DNA of 30,909 bases from RGIG8748 sp045532255 (GCA_045532255.1 JAZSFO010000086.1:1-30909), one strand, 5' to 3'. Positions 22,476-30,909 are shown, counted from the stretch's first letter. Notes: a model not told the origin generated them from the sequence alone. A program made the numbers and translations.

Positions 22476-24152
22476 TTACTGAGCCTTTTTATCCATAACT
22501 TTTTTTGTTATGATAAGTCCTGCAACCATAAGAACTGTGAGTATGGGGAATACTATAAACCAGTTCTGCAGTGCTGTAAAGCCTGTGAGAACATATCCGA
22601 GGAAGGAAACTGCCGCAACAGTTACTGCATACGGAATCTGTGTTGTTACATGCTTTAAGTGGTTGCACTTAGCACCTGCTGAGGACATGATTGTTGTATC
22701 CGATATTGGTGAGCAGTGGTCACCGCAAACCGCACCTGCAAGACATGCAGACATACCGATTGTAAGAAGGATTGAGCCTTCGGGGAAGATGAGTGTAACA
22801 ATCGGAATAAGTATACCGAATGTACCCCATGATGTTCCTGTTGCAAAAGCAAGTACACATGCTACAAGGAAGATAACTGCAGGCAGGAAGTTAGCAAGTC
22901 CGGGTGCTGCAGCCTTCATAGCAGTATCAACAAACACATTGATACCGAGTACATCATTTGCTACATTCTTGAGCGAGGTAGCAAAGAGAAGAATAAGGAT
23001 TGCAGGAACCATCGCATTGAAGCCTGCGGGAATTCTCTCCATGGACTCCTTGAAGGTAACTATCTTTCTCATTGCATAGTAGATTATTGTAATTACAAGT
23101 GCAATGAGACCGCCCATAGGAAGACCTACTGTAGCATCTGTATTACTGAAAGCATCTATAAGTGTCTCGCCGCTCCAGAAACCACCTACATAGAGGAGGG
23201 AAAGAACGCATGTAACTATAAGTGTAACAACAGGGAAAACGAGGTCTATAACCTTACCCTTTGAATTGGGTACATCGTCTGCATCTGTATCTTCAAATTC
23301 CTCCTTACCCTCAAGAGCAAGAAGATTTTCCTTAGCCATCGGGCCGTAATCGAGCTTTAAGAGAGTGATGGTAATGATAAATACAAATGTAAGAAGTGAA
23401 TAGAAGTTAAAGGGAATTGCCTTGATAAAAAGGGATATTCCCTCGCCCTCTGCCGCATAGCCTGCAACAGCTGCAGCCCATGAGGAAACAGGAGCTATCA
23501 TACATACAGGTGCCGCAGTTGCATCTATGAGATATGCAAGCTTGGAACGGGAAATCTTCTTGCTGTCTGTAACAGGACGCATAACGCTTCCTACTGTGAG
23601 ACAGTTGAAGTAGTCATCAATAAATATGAGCACACCGAGAACGAAGGTCGCAAGCTCTGCACCTATTCTTGTCTTGATGTGTGTCTTTGCCCACTTACCG
23701 AATGCTGCACTTCCGCCTGCCTTGTTGATAAGAGCAACAAGAACGCCGAGGAATATGAGGAAGAGGAATATACCTGCATTTCCTGCAAATGCTGCAATAA
23801 GACCTGTGTTTACTACAGTGTCAATGGTGTTTACAACATTGAACTGTGTAGCAAAAAGTGCCGCAAGCACTACGCCGATAAAGAGTGAGCTGTATACTTC
23901 CTTGGTGATAAGTGCAAGTAAAATTGCAATAATCGGAGGAGCTATGGTAGCTATTGTGCCGAAGTATCTGCTGGAAGCTTCTGCCTTACCTGTGCCTGAG
24001 CACGCCTCACATGCTGCGTCCTCAATGAGACCTGTGGCTTCACAATCCACACACGGTGTAACGCCGCCGTTTGTCACGCTAAATGCAAGAACCACTACTG
24101 CAATAAGCATAATGATACATGCTATCAGATTGACTGCTTTGCTTTTGTTCAT
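22476..24152 (-). CDS. NhaC-family Na+/H+ antiporter with a four-cysteine insert
   Basis: The 558-residue membrane protein has about twelve hydrophobic segments and NhaC-type blocks such as FIDDYFNCLTVGSVMRP, YLIDATAAPVCMIAPVSSWAAA and the C-terminal GDHCSPISDTTIMSSAGA. The family exchanges Na+ (or small organic ions such as malate/lactate) for H+; the true substrate is open. Between the first and second membrane segments, residues 34-55 hold CVDC and CEACSGTG (Cys34, 37, 48, 51), a pattern like one repeat of the DnaJ zinc-binding domain. AAAGGATG precedes the ATG. It is between galM and the lipid kinase. Confidence 0.9.
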   Translation of the reverse strand: MNKSKAVNLIACIIMLIAVVVLAFSVTNGGVTPCVDCEATGLIEDAACEACSGTGKAEASSRYFGTIATIAPPIIAILLALITKEVYSSLFIGVVLAALFATQFNVVNTIDTVVNTGLIAAFAGNAGIFLFLIFLGVLVALINKAGGSAAFGKWAKTHIKTRIGAELATFVLGVLIFIDDYFNCLTVGSVMRPVTDSKKISRSKLAYLIDATAAPVCMIAPVSSWAAAVAGYAAEGEGISLFIKAIPFNFYSLLTFVFIITITLLKLDYGPMAKENLLALEGKEEFEDTDADDVPNSKGKVIDLVFPVVTLIVTCVLSLLYVGGFWSGETLIDAFSNTDATVGLPMGGLIALVITIIYYAMRKIVTFKESMERIPAGFNAMVPAILILLFATSLKNVANDVLGINVFVDTAMKAAAPGLANFLPAVIFLVACVLAFATGTSWGTFGILIPIVTLIFPEGSILLTIGMSACLAGAVCGDHCSPISDTTIMSSAGAKCNHLKHVTTQIPYAVTVAAVSFLGYVLTGFTALQNWFIVFPILTVLMVAGLIITKKVMDKKAQ

Positions 24153-24194
24153 TAGATATCATCCTTTGCTTTATATTTTTGACGAATAATAAAA

Positions 24195-25241
24195 TTATTC
24201 AAAATCAAACGAATAAATTGTTTGAGTATCATACTTCTCTCCGCACCTGACTATCGGTGACGGGAAGTGCCCAAACTCAATTGCATTGGGAAAATGCTGT
24301 GATTCCAGACAAATGCCCTGATATTTATCGTAGTACACTCCGCCCTTAAAGGCTTTGTCGCCTTTAAGAAATCTTGGTGTATACATCTGAAGTCCGGGAT
24401 TGTCGGTATATGTCCTCATAACTATACCTGTTTTGTCCCCCTTAAGATATGCCGCCTCTCTCATACCTCTTGAGCGAAGAACAAAGTTAGTATCATAGCC
24501 TCCGCTTATCTGCATCTGTTCATGCTCTGAGTCAATATCTGTGCCAACCTTCTTAGGTGATGTAAAGTCATAGGGTGTGCCCTGAACCTTAATAATCTCT
24601 CCAGTCGGTATAAGTGTCGGGTCTAGCGGTGTGTAGTAATCTGCATCTATTCTAAGGGTATGGTCAAGTACATTTCCTGCTTCATGACCGTTTAAGTTAA
24701 AATAGCTGTGATTTGTAAAGTTAAGTATAGTATCCTTGTTTGCTACCGCCTCGTAATGAATGACAAGCTCTCTGCCCTTAAGGGTAAAAGTAACTACGGC
24801 ATTAAGGTCACCGGGGAAGCCGTTCTCTCCGTCGGGGCTGTCTATTGCAAAAGATATTGATGATGAGTCTTCTCCGTCATAGCTTGCTCTCCATACTCTG
24901 AGCGCAAAGTTAGCCCATCCCGAATGAAGAAGATGTCCATTCTGGTTAGGTTCTCCGTTATATGTTGTATCGCCGATTGTAAACTGTCCGCCCCTTATTC
25001 GGTTGGCAACTCTTCCTACGGTAGCACCGAAATTGCCTATACCGTTTGCGTATTCCTCCAGTGTTTCCCTTCCGAGAGCAACATCTGTCTCTATGCCGTT
25101 ATCGTCTGTAACCACAAGACTCCTTATGATACATCCGAGGCTCAGAAACTCTGCCTTAAGACCCTCTCCGCTGTCAACTGTATAGAGATATACCTCCTCG
25201 CCCGAAGGCAAGGTTCCGAATTTTTCTGCAGAAATGCTCAT
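24195..25241 (-). CDS. galM: Aldose 1-epimerase (galactose mutarotase)
   Basis: GalM interconverts alpha and beta anomers of aldoses in the cytosol. The 348-residue protein has the conserved NGEPNQNGHLLHSG segment, the catalytic histidine region FTNHSYFNLNGH and the catalytic glutamate in CLESQHFPN, with the normal family length. AAAGGA is near the ATG. It is the first gene of the minus-strand group reading on to the antiporter and lipid kinase, and is divergent from lysA. No galactokinase or uridylyltransferase is present, so its sugar context is unclear. Confidence 0.95.
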   Translation of the reverse strand: MSISAEKFGTLPSGEEVYLYTVDSGEGLKAEFLSLGCIIRSLVVTDDNGIETDVALGRETLEEYANGIGNFGATVGRVANRIRGGQFTIGDTTYNGEPNQNGHLLHSGWANFALRVWRASYDGEDSSSISFAIDSPDGENGFPGDLNAVVTFTLKGRELVIHYEAVANKDTILNFTNHSYFNLNGHEAGNVLDHTLRIDADYYTPLDPTLIPTGEIIKVQGTPYDFTSPKKVGTDIDSEHEQMQISGGYDTNFVLRSRGMREAAYLKGDKTGIVMRTYTDNPGLQMYTPRFLKGDKAFKGGVYYDKYQGICLESQHFPNAIEFGHFPSPIVRCGEKYDTQTIYSFDFE

Positions 25242-25273
25242 ATTAATATAATCCTTTGTCTTTTTTTATTTGT

Positions 25274-25302
25274 ATTCTACCATATATTTCTCTTTAAGTC
25301 AA
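25274..25302 (-). promoter_or_regulatory. Promoter of galM
   Basis: TTGACT (25297-25302) and TAGAAT (25274-25279) with a 17-bp spacer on the minus strand. It is back to back with the lysA promoter, 27 bp apart. Confidence 0.78.
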
Positions 25303-25329
25303 ACAATATATTATAATGTTATTTAAAAA

Positions 25330-25358
25330 TTGACAGCCAAAAAAATAAATGATATAAT
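25330..25358 (+). promoter_or_regulatory. Perfect consensus sigma-A promoter of lysA
   Basis: TTGACA (25330-25335) and TATAAT (25353-25358) with a 17-bp spacer, an exact match to consensus. Only 34 bp separate it from the ATG, leaving no room for a riboswitch, unlike the asd operon. Confidence 0.9.
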
Positions 25359-25391
25359 TATATTTAATATGATTTATGAAGGGATACAAAA

Positions 25392-26693
25392 ATGTTTGCA
25401 CTTGATAATTTACAAATCAACAGTCAAAGCCATCTTGAAATCGGCGGTTGCGATACAACAGAGCTTGCAAAGGAATACGGAACTCCACTCTATGTAATGG
25501 ACGAAAATCAAATCCGCACCAACATGCGTGCCTACAAAAGCTCAATAGAGAGCTTCTATGACGGGAACGGAATGGCACTCTATGCAAGCAAGGCACTTTC
25601 TGCAATGTATATGTACCGCATAGCTTCCGAGGAGGGTCTCGGGGTCGATGTGGTATCGGGCGGAGAGCTTTATACCGCACTAAAAGCAGGTTTTGACCCG
25701 AAAAATATATATTTTCACGGAAATAACAAAAGCTATGATGAGCTTCTTATGGCTGTAGAGGAAAATGTGGGCACAATTGTTGCTGATAGCTATATGGAGC
25801 TTGATATGCTGGACTCTATCTCGGGCGAAATGGACAGAAAGGTCAATGTTTTACTTAGAATTAAACCCGGTGTGGAGGCTCATACCCATGAATTTATAAG
25901 CACGGGACAGATTGACTCCAAGTTTGGCTTTTGTATAGAAAACGGCGAGGCAGACAAAGCAGCACTAAAGTGCAAGACTCTAAAAAACATCAATCTTACA
26001 GGAATACACTGCCACATAGGCTCGCAGATTTTTGACCCCGAGCCGTTTTGCCATGCGGCAGAAATCATGATGAAATACTACATCAAGCTCAAAAAGGAAT
26101 TTGCTATTCCCCTTACCACACTTGACCTTGGCGGAGGCTTTGGCATAAGCTATACCAAGGAGGATACTCCCGTTGAATACGGCAAGTATATAGAAGCTGT
26201 TTCAAAGGTTATCAAGGGCATCTGCAAGAACGAAAATATTGAGCTTCCGTATATACTTATGGAACCCGGACGCTCAATAGTAGGTGATGCAGGTATTACA
26301 CTCTATACAATTGGCAATATTAAGGATATAGAGGGTGTCCGCAAATATGTTTCGGTTGACGGAGGTATGGCGGATAACCCCAGATACATTCTCTATGATG
26401 CTGTATATGACGGCGTTATAGCAAACAGAGCAACCGACACAGCGGAAGAAATCGTAACTGTATGCGGAAAATGCTGTGAATCAGGGGATATCATCATCAA
26501 AGACGCACACCTGCCAAAAGCAAAAACAGGCGATATCCTCGCAGTAATGTCAACAGGGGCATACAACTATTCAATGTCGAGCAACTATAACCGCATCCCG
26601 AGACCTGCCGTTGTTTTTGCAAAAGACGGCAAAAGCAGAATTATAGTAAAGAGAGAAACCTATGATGACATTATCAGAAATGATGTTCTTTGA
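25392..26693 (+). CDS. lysA: Diaminopimelate decarboxylase LysA
   Basis: LysA decarboxylates meso-diaminopimelate to lysine, the last step of the pathway whose early genes lie at 7939-10686. The 433-residue PLP enzyme of alanine-racemase fold III has the cofactor lysine in MALYASKALSA (Lys67), the GIHCHIGSQI segment, the phosphate-binding LDLGGGFGISY, and the C-terminal GKCCESGDII with the active-site cysteine region. AAGGGA precedes the ATG. It is followed by the site-2 protease gene within 14 bp and so heads a transcript with scpAB. Confidence 0.97.
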   Translation: MFALDNLQINSQSHLEIGGCDTTELAKEYGTPLYVMDENQIRTNMRAYKSSIESFYDGNGMALYASKALSAMYMYRIASEEGLGVDVVSGGELYTALKAGFDPKNIYFHGNNKSYDELLMAVEENVGTIVADSYMELDMLDSISGEMDRKVNVLLRIKPGVEAHTHEFISTGQIDSKFGFCIENGEADKAALKCKTLKNINLTGIHCHIGSQIFDPEPFCHAAEIMMKYYIKLKKEFAIPLTTLDLGGGFGISYTKEDTPVEYGKYIEAVSKVIKGICKNENIELPYILMEPGRSIVGDAGITLYTIGNIKDIEGVRKYVSVDGGMADNPRYILYDAVYDGVIANRATDTAEEIVTVCGKCCESGDIIIKDAHLPKAKTGDILAVMSTGAYNYSMSSNYNRIPRPAVVFAKDGKSRIIVKRETYDDIIRNDVL

Positions 26694-26707
26694 GAGGTGC
26701 TTATAAC

Positions 26708-27337
26708 ATGACAGACTATTTAATGGGTTTACTCATAAGCATACCCGGACTTATACTTGCACTTTCGCTTCACGAATTTGCACACGGATATGCAGCTTAT
26801 CTTATGGGTGACAATACAGCAAAATATAGCGGAAGACTTAGTCTCAATCCCTTGGACCATCTGGACCCCGTGGGTACGCTGTGCCTTTTTCTTTTCAAAT
26901 TCGGCTGGGCTAAGCCTGTACCCATTAACCCGTATAACTTCAGAAACCGAAGAGCAGGGATTGTAACTGTATCTCTTGCAGGGCCTTTTATGAATTTTCT
27001 TACAGCACTGGTTCTTTCGCTTATTCTTTCGGTCTTTGTAAGATACGCACCGTACAGCAATGTAAATGAGTTTATATATCTTGTGCTTCTTTATGCAATT
27101 CAGCTCAATGTGGGTCTCATGTGCTTTAACCTGATTCCCATTCCTCCGCTTGACGGTTCAAAGGTTCTTCTGGAATTTTTGCCCTATCGCTACAGGGAAG
27201 CCTTTTACAGAATTGAGCAGTATTCATCATTCATACTTATGGCTCTGCTCTTTACAAATGTACTCAGTCCTGTCCTTTTGACAATGAGGACATTTGTTAC
27301 AAGTATCATAAATACTATTGTGGGATTGATATTCTGA
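26708..27337 (+). CDS. Site-2 protease family membrane protein (peptidase M50)
   Basis: The 209-residue integral membrane protein has the zinc motif HEFAH at residues 22-26 inside the first membrane segment and the second ligand motif NLIPIPPLDGSK near residue 140, the layout of the short, PDZ-free M50 group related to YwhC/SpoIVFB. Such proteases cut substrates within the membrane; no target is known. The frame can start with TTG at 26690, but GAGAGGTG lies 8 nt before the ATG at 26708, which was chosen. Its stop codon overlaps the scpA start by one base. Its place before scpAB is common in Clostridia. Confidence 0.92.
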   Translation: MTDYLMGLLISIPGLILALSLHEFAHGYAAYLMGDNTAKYSGRLSLNPLDHLDPVGTLCLFLFKFGWAKPVPINPYNFRNRRAGIVTVSLAGPFMNFLTALVLSLILSVFVRYAPYSNVNEFIYLVLLYAIQLNVGLMCFNLIPIPPLDGSKVLLEFLPYRYREAFYRIEQYSSFILMALLFTNVLSPVLLTMRTFVTSIINTIVGLIF

Positions 27338-28107
27338 TGGAAGAAATTATATTTAAGACAGAGAGCTTTGAGGGTCCGCTGGACCTTCTTGAGCATCTTA
27401 TAAAAAAGAACAAGCTGGATATATGCACCGTGTCGCTTATTGAAATAACCGACCAGTACATACAGCACATAAATCAAATGGAAGAGATGAATCTTGAAGT
27501 TTCGGCAGACTTTCTGCTCGTTGCCTCAAATCTCTTATATATCAAGTCCAAGGCACTTCTTCCAAAGCATGACGAAGAGGACGACAGCGAGGAAATAGCT
27601 TCGAACCTCACCGAAGCACTCAGGGAAAGAGCAAGAATGAAAATCATATCCGAGAGACTTCGCACCATGCAGTATGACGGTACATTTCGCTACTTTAAGG
27701 AAGAGGAAAAAATCGAAAAGCCAAAGGAAGCACCAAGCCTGGAAAACCTTGATGTAAATAAGCTGTACAGCGCCTTTATGACAGTTCTTGAAAAGACCGA
27801 AAGGCGTGCTCCGCCCTCCAAATCCAACTTTACGGGCATTGTGGGCAGGGAGCCTGTTTCTGTAAGGGAAAAAGCGGGAACACTCATACACAGACTAAAA
27901 AAGGACAAAAAAATCAGATTTGAAAATATATTTGAAAACGCATCTCACAAAAATGAAGTTGTTGCACTTTTCCTTGCCATACTTGAGCTTATGAAGCTCA
28001 ATCAGATTCTTGCATACGAAGAAGATGACAAAATTCTCATTCGTCTGGGTGACGATGCAAGCGAAAATACAGAAGAAATATTGTCAAATATCGGCGGTGA
28101 CCAATAA
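27337..28107 (+). CDS. scpA: Segregation and condensation protein A
   Basis: ScpA is the kleisin of the SMC-ScpAB condensin that organises and separates chromosomes. The 256-residue protein has the N-terminal FEGPLDLLEHLIKKNKLDI and the DQYIQHINQMEEMNLEVSADFLLVASNLLYIKSKALLP block that binds the SMC neck, a charged linker, and a C-terminal winged-helix region with FLAILELMKLNQI. It starts within the stop of the protease gene (TGATG). scpB follows by one base. Confidence 0.97.
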   Translation: MEEIIFKTESFEGPLDLLEHLIKKNKLDICTVSLIEITDQYIQHINQMEEMNLEVSADFLLVASNLLYIKSKALLPKHDEEDDSEEIASNLTEALRERARMKIISERLRTMQYDGTFRYFKEEEKIEKPKEAPSLENLDVNKLYSAFMTVLEKTERRAPPSKSNFTGIVGREPVSVREKAGTLIHRLKKDKKIRFENIFENASHKNEVVALFLAILELMKLNQILAYEEDDKILIRLGDDASENTEEILSNIGGDQ

Positions 28108-28108
28108 A

Positions 28109-28762
28109 ATGAACAGAAAACCAAAAGCAATACTTGAGGGTATACTTTTTGCCATGGGCGAAGCAGTACCCGTGGGCAGAATTGCATCGGTTATGGATAT
28201 GACCGAAAAACAGACAGAAAAAATCCTCTGCGAGATGGAAGAAGAATATAATTCTTCCCCCGAGAGAGGCATACATCTTATACGGCTTGAGGACAGCTGG
28301 CAGCTTTGCACCAAAAGAGACTACTATGACTATATACACCGTCTCAAAGAGAAGGCACGCAGAGCGGCACTTACAAATGCAGGACTTGAGGTCTTATCGG
28401 TTGTTGCATACAATCAGCCTGTTACAAGAAGCAGTATAGAATTCATAAGAGGCGTCAACAGCGACGGACCTCTCAATAACCTCGTTGCATCGGGTCTTGT
28501 TAAGGAAGTCGGCAGGCTTGATGCCCCGGGAAGACCCATACTTTTCGGAACAACAGAGGACTTCCTCAGATGCTTTAACCTGTCATCGCTTTCGGAGCTT
28601 CCCGACATCGACAAAGAGTACAGCTTTGAGGGAGCAGGCGGTTTGCTCGGAAGCATGCCCATTCAAAGCGACGAGACGGACGAAAACCAGATGTCAATTG
28701 ACTTTGAGATTGAGCGTGAAGAGGAGGATATGGGACAAACCTCAATGCTTTTATCGGAATGA
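28109..28762 (+). CDS. scpB: Segregation and condensation protein B
   Basis: ScpB is the dimeric winged-helix partner of ScpA. The 217-residue protein holds AILEGILFAMGEAVPVGRIA, then RGIHLIRLEDSWQLCTK, and VLSVVAYNQPVTRSSIEFIRGVNSDGPLNNLV with GRPILFGTTEDFLRCF, all typical of ScpB, plus an acidic C-terminal tail. The frame extends upstream into scpA, but the ATG at 28109, one base after the scpA stop and with GGCGGTG upstream, gives the usual start. Confidence 0.97.
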   Translation: MNRKPKAILEGILFAMGEAVPVGRIASVMDMTEKQTEKILCEMEEEYNSSPERGIHLIRLEDSWQLCTKRDYYDYIHRLKEKARRAALTNAGLEVLSVVAYNQPVTRSSIEFIRGVNSDGPLNNLVASGLVKEVGRLDAPGRPILFGTTEDFLRCFNLSSLSELPDIDKEYSFEGAGGLLGSMPIQSDETDENQMSIDFEIEREEEDMGQTSMLLSE

Positions 28763-28772
28763 GGAACAAAGT

Positions 28773-29369
28773 ATGTATCTTTTGTATGCAGTAATTGCAT
28801 TGATAATAGTAATTACAGCTTTTATGCTCTTTGCAAAAATTAAAATAATTTTTGAATATAAAAAATATCCCGGTGAAAAACTATATACCGACATACGCGT
28901 AACATACGGATTTATTAAGCTGGACAAGCTGGTGTCAAAAGTCATATCAAAGGCATCTGCAAAAAAATCATTTGGGTCAGAAGATAAGGAAATGACAATT
29001 ATAAAAAAGGTCAAAGCCTATGCCAAAACCATTCGTATACTAAAAACCGTTTACTCAAAAAACAGATGGTTTATACGCAAAAGATTATTGATTGACCCCC
29101 TCAAATTCCACCTCAAATTCGGGTTCGGAGATGCGGCGGTCACAGGAATAATGACAGGCGCAATAAACACCATGCTCTACTCCCTGCTCTCTTTGCTCGA
29201 CCGTATAGGTACGGTAAAAAATCACTATTTTGAGGTAGTTCCCGTATTTGAAAGCCGAGGATTTGCGTGCGTAGCAAGGGGAAGCATAACACTTAGAATG
29301 ATAAATATACTCACCATAGCAGTGAGACTATATTTAACATACAAAAAAACAATTAAAACAAATAAATAA
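28773..29369 (+). CDS. DUF2953 domain protein
   Basis: The 198-residue protein has one N-terminal membrane segment (about residues 2-20), then a basic soluble part with KIIFEYKKYPGE, a FHLKFGFGDAAVTGIMTGAINT block and YFEVVPVFESRGF, the pattern of DUF2953, which sits next to ytfJ in many spore formers. Function unknown, a sporulation link being inferred from context. The open frame extends to 28485 inside scpB, but GAGGA lies 7 nt before the ATG at 28773. It is 10 bp after scpB and 15 bp before ytfJ. Confidence 0.82.
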   Translation: MYLLYAVIALIIVITAFMLFAKIKIIFEYKKYPGEKLYTDIRVTYGFIKLDKLVSKVISKASAKKSFGSEDKEMTIIKKVKAYAKTIRILKTVYSKNRWFIRKRLLIDPLKFHLKFGFGDAAVTGIMTGAINTMLYSLLSLLDRIGTVKNHYFEVVPVFESRGFACVARGSITLRMINILTIAVRLYLTYKKTIKTNK

Positions 29370-29384
29370 AAAGGCGGCGATATT

Positions 29385-29822
29385 ATGGAAAAACACCCCA
29401 TCGAAGGCTTAATGAGTGAGGCAATGGAACATATCAAACAAATGGTTGATGTTAACACAATAGTAGGAAACCCTGTAACAACCCCCGACGGCACTACAAT
29501 AATACCGATATCAAGAGTTGCATTCGGATTCGGTGCGGGCGGAAGCGAATTCAGCCCCGCACCCGATACAAACAAGGATTCTCAGGCACTTTTCGGCGGC
29601 GGTTCGGGCGGAGGCGTAAGCATCAATCCTGTGGCATTTCTTGTGGTAAACAGCGAGCAGATTAAGCTCCTCCCTGTTTCCAAAACATCTACAACGGCAG
29701 ACAAGATTATAGACCTTGTTCCCGAGCTTATTACAAAGTTCAACAAAATTGCCAATGAATTCATTGACAAAAGGCAAAGCAAGAATGAGGAAAAGAGCGA
29801 TACAGAGGTAGAACTTCTATAA
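29385..29822 (+). CDS. ytfJ: GerW family sporulation protein YtfJ
   Basis: The 145-residue protein matches YtfJ/GerW: HPIEGLMSEAMEHIKQMVDVNTIVG at the N terminus, then TTIIPISRVAFGFGAGGSEF, a glycine-rich GGGSGGGVSINPVAFLVV and a C-terminal helix. In Bacillus, GerW is made in the forespore and is needed for a normal response to germinants. GGCGG-type ribosome binding site precedes the ATG. It is the last gene of the scpAB-DUF2953 group and is closed by a long bidirectional terminator. Confidence 0.94.
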   Translation: MEKHPIEGLMSEAMEHIKQMVDVNTIVGNPVTTPDGTTIIPISRVAFGFGAGGSEFSPAPDTNKDSQALFGGGSGGGVSINPVAFLVVNSEQIKLLPVSKTSTTADKIIDLVPELITKFNKIANEFIDKRQSKNEEKSDTEVELL

Positions 29823-29861
29823 AAATGGAGCCTTCAAAAATTTTTTGAAGGCTCCATTTTT
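29821..29861. terminator. Long bidirectional terminator between ytfJ and the phosphoribosyltransferase
   Basis: AAAAATGGAGCCTTCAAAAA (29821-29840) is the inverse of 29842-29861, a near-perfect 20-bp stem with five A before and five T after. It ends convergent transcripts of both genes. Confidence 0.92.
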
Positions 29862-29863
29862 AA

Positions 29864-30415
29864 CTATTTTATACTACCGTCAGGATTAAAAAGCGGAAGT
29901 TTTTCCAGATATATTATATCTTTCATTTCTGCGGCATCGCCCTCGGCAAGAACAGCCATCTTGCCTGCGATAATTCCTCCGCACTTTTCGCAAAGAATTT
30001 CGAGACACTTAAGAGACTCGCCCGTGCTTATAACATCATCCACTATAAGAACTCTCTTGCCTCTCAGTGCATCTGCAGCATTGTCATCAAGATACAATAC
30101 CTGCGGATGTTGTGTAGTTATGGAATTGACCTCTGCACTTATTACATTGTGCATATAAACCTTTGTACCCTTGCGTGCTATGATATAATTGTCAGCACCT
30201 GTCTGTCTTGCCATCTCATACACAAGCGGTATACTCTTACATTCTGCGGTAAGCATGATGTCAAACTGAGGTGCTTTTTTAATCAGCTCTGTTGCCGCCG
30301 CCTTGGTTATCTCTACATCACCGAACATTATAAATGCCGCTATGTACAAATCATCGGTGACCTTGCACAGAGGCAGACTTCTTTCTAGACCTGCAATTTT
30401 CATTTTGTAATCCAT
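29864..30415 (-). CDS. Phosphoribosyltransferase family protein (Apt-like)
   Basis: The 183-residue type I phosphoribosyltransferase has the PRPP-binding motif VLIVDDVISTGES at residues 122-134 and an ITKAAATELIKKAPQFDIMLTAECKSIPL region that resembles adenine phosphoribosyltransferase, including the EXXGIP-like position ECKSIPL. It probably salvages a purine or related base, but the divergent base-binding area prevents naming the substrate. AAGGAG precedes the ATG. It follows the partial DHHW-like gene by 21 bp and is probably co-transcribed. Confidence 0.82.
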   Translation of the reverse strand: MDYKMKIAGLERSLPLCKVTDDLYIAAFIMFGDVEITKAAATELIKKAPQFDIMLTAECKSIPLVYEMARQTGADNYIIARKGTKVYMHNVISAEVNSITTQHPQVLYLDDNAADALRGKRVLIVDDVISTGESLKCLEILCEKCGGIIAGKMAVLAEGDAAEMKDIIYLEKLPLFNPDGSIK

Positions 30416-30436
30416 TATTGCTCACTCCTTATTATA

Positions 30437-30909
30437 TCAAAACATAAGCCATGACAAACTGCTGTCTGTCTTTAATGTATCTATTCCAAACAAATACAAA
30501 ATTTGTTCTATCTTCTTATCCTTCATAAACTCATCCATCGAGCCTCGGTAATATCTCATATCCAGAAGGTATATATTCTTGTAATTATATGCAAGAAACG
30601 GTGCCATATTCTGTGCAAAGGAATCTCTTACAACAAGGATATTTCCGCCTGATGCATGAGGATTGTTTATCCTTACATAACCGTGGTTGCCGTCAAGAAA
30701 CACGGGATACATATCCTTTTTCCTGAGGTGCTCCTTAAAAAACATCGTGTCATGGGTTTCCTTATCATCAAGTGTTACTGTTATGTCATCAAGATGTAAA
30801 TCCCATATTTCTATATCCTCTCCGTCCGTAAGCCAGAAACCGCTTCCCGAATAGGTAGTACCCTTAAATCCGTCAAATGCTTCTATATCATACTCCTCTT
30901 TCTTGGGAC
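30437..30909 (-). CDS. DHHW/AlgX-like extracytoplasmic protein, 5'-truncated by the window edge
   Basis: The frame is open to the last base of the window and gives 156 C-terminal residues; the true start lies outside. It contains YSGSGFWLTDGEDIEIW, FLDGNHGYVRINN, then NILVVRDSFAQNMAPFLAYNYKNIYLLDMRYY, the pattern of the C-terminal part of DHHW proteins and AlgX/DltD-like SGNH-fold proteins linked to acetylation or modification of surface polymers. Only the family resemblance is claimed. An internal ATG at 30745 gives a shorter frame but is not a credible start. Confidence 0.6.
   Translation of the reverse strand, partial: PKKEEYDIEAFDGFKGTTYSGSGFWLTDGEDIEIWDLHLDDITVTLDDKETHDTMFFKEHLRKKDMYPVFLDGNHGYVRINNPHASGGNILVVRDSFAQNMAPFLAYNYKNIYLLDMRYYRGSMDEFMKDKKIEQILYLFGIDTLKTDSSLSWLMF

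Noticed and set aside
28010..28108. Upstream start for scpB inside scpA
   Set aside because: The added residues do not resemble ScpB, while the ATG one base after the scpA stop gives the family N terminus.
28485..28772. Long N-terminal extension of the DUF2953 gene within scpB
   Set aside because: The extra part is an out-of-frame reading of scpB; GAGGA and a membrane segment support the start at 28773.

Overview
The window comes from a low-to-moderate GC, endospore-forming Firmicute of the class Clostridia, probably a gut-type anaerobe of the Oscillospiraceae/Lachnospiraceae kind. The evidence is a spoVAC-spoVAD-spoVAE cluster without the extra spoVA genes of Bacillus, a GerW/YtfJ spore protein next to scpA-scpB, a SpoIID/LytB protein, a TIGR04086-type membrane protein between yajC and secDF, a 'GGGtGRT' protein beside a NifU-like scaffold, strong GGAGG ribosome binding sites, and many textbook sigma-A promoters (TTGACA-17-TATAAT type). 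The genus cannot be fixed from the sequence alone.

Layout. Positions 1-2532 (minus): a CmpB-like membrane protein, an EamA/DMT exporter, a DUF523 protein and luxS, driven by a promoter at 2504-2532. 2516-3151 (minus): a HAD-IB phosphatase with its own promoter inside a 12-bp dyad. 3154-4973 (minus): spoVAC-D-E. 5081-5689 (minus): a decayed Fic toxin-antitoxin module (intact antitoxin, Fic cut before its active site, an extra 48-residue ORF). 5718-7914 (minus): NifU-like scaffold, a 293-bp intergenic stretch packed with inverted repeats, the GGGtGRT protein, a palindromic repeat element and a terminator. 7939-11033 (minus): lysine riboswitch followed by asd-dapA-dapB. 11092-18294 (plus): spoIID-like gene, queA, tgt, yajC, TIGR04086 protein, a small hypothetical, secD, secF, terminator. 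18316-20571 (plus): divergent NagA-like and NagB-like pair. 20594-20775: tRNA-Leu(CAA). 20776-20946: an array of small hairpins. 21030-25302 (minus): galM, NhaC-type antiporter, YegS/BmrU lipid kinase, an unrecognised gene. 25330-29861 (plus): lysA, site-2 protease, scpA, scpB, DUF2953 protein, ytfJ. 29864-30909 (minus): a partial DHHW/AlgX-like protein and a phosphoribosyltransferase.

Functional links. asd, dapA, dapB and lysA form most of the visible lysine/diaminopimelate route; only the asd operon carries a lysine riboswitch, while lysA has a plain consensus promoter. DapA's product is also the precursor of dipicolinic acid, whose import into the forespore needs the SpoVA proteins encoded here, so spore and lysine metabolism meet in this window. 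queA and tgt act in queuosine tRNA modification and sit with the Sec accessory genes yajC, secD and secF. The most unusual parts are non-coding: the hairpin array after the tRNA, the structured stretch in the NifU-like/GGGtGRT operon, the duplicated segment in the lysine-riboswitch expression platform, and a hairpin that buries the ribosome binding site of the TIGR04086 gene. Unusual proteins are a NagB homologue with altered active-site residues and an NhaC antiporter with a DnaJ-like four-cysteine insert.
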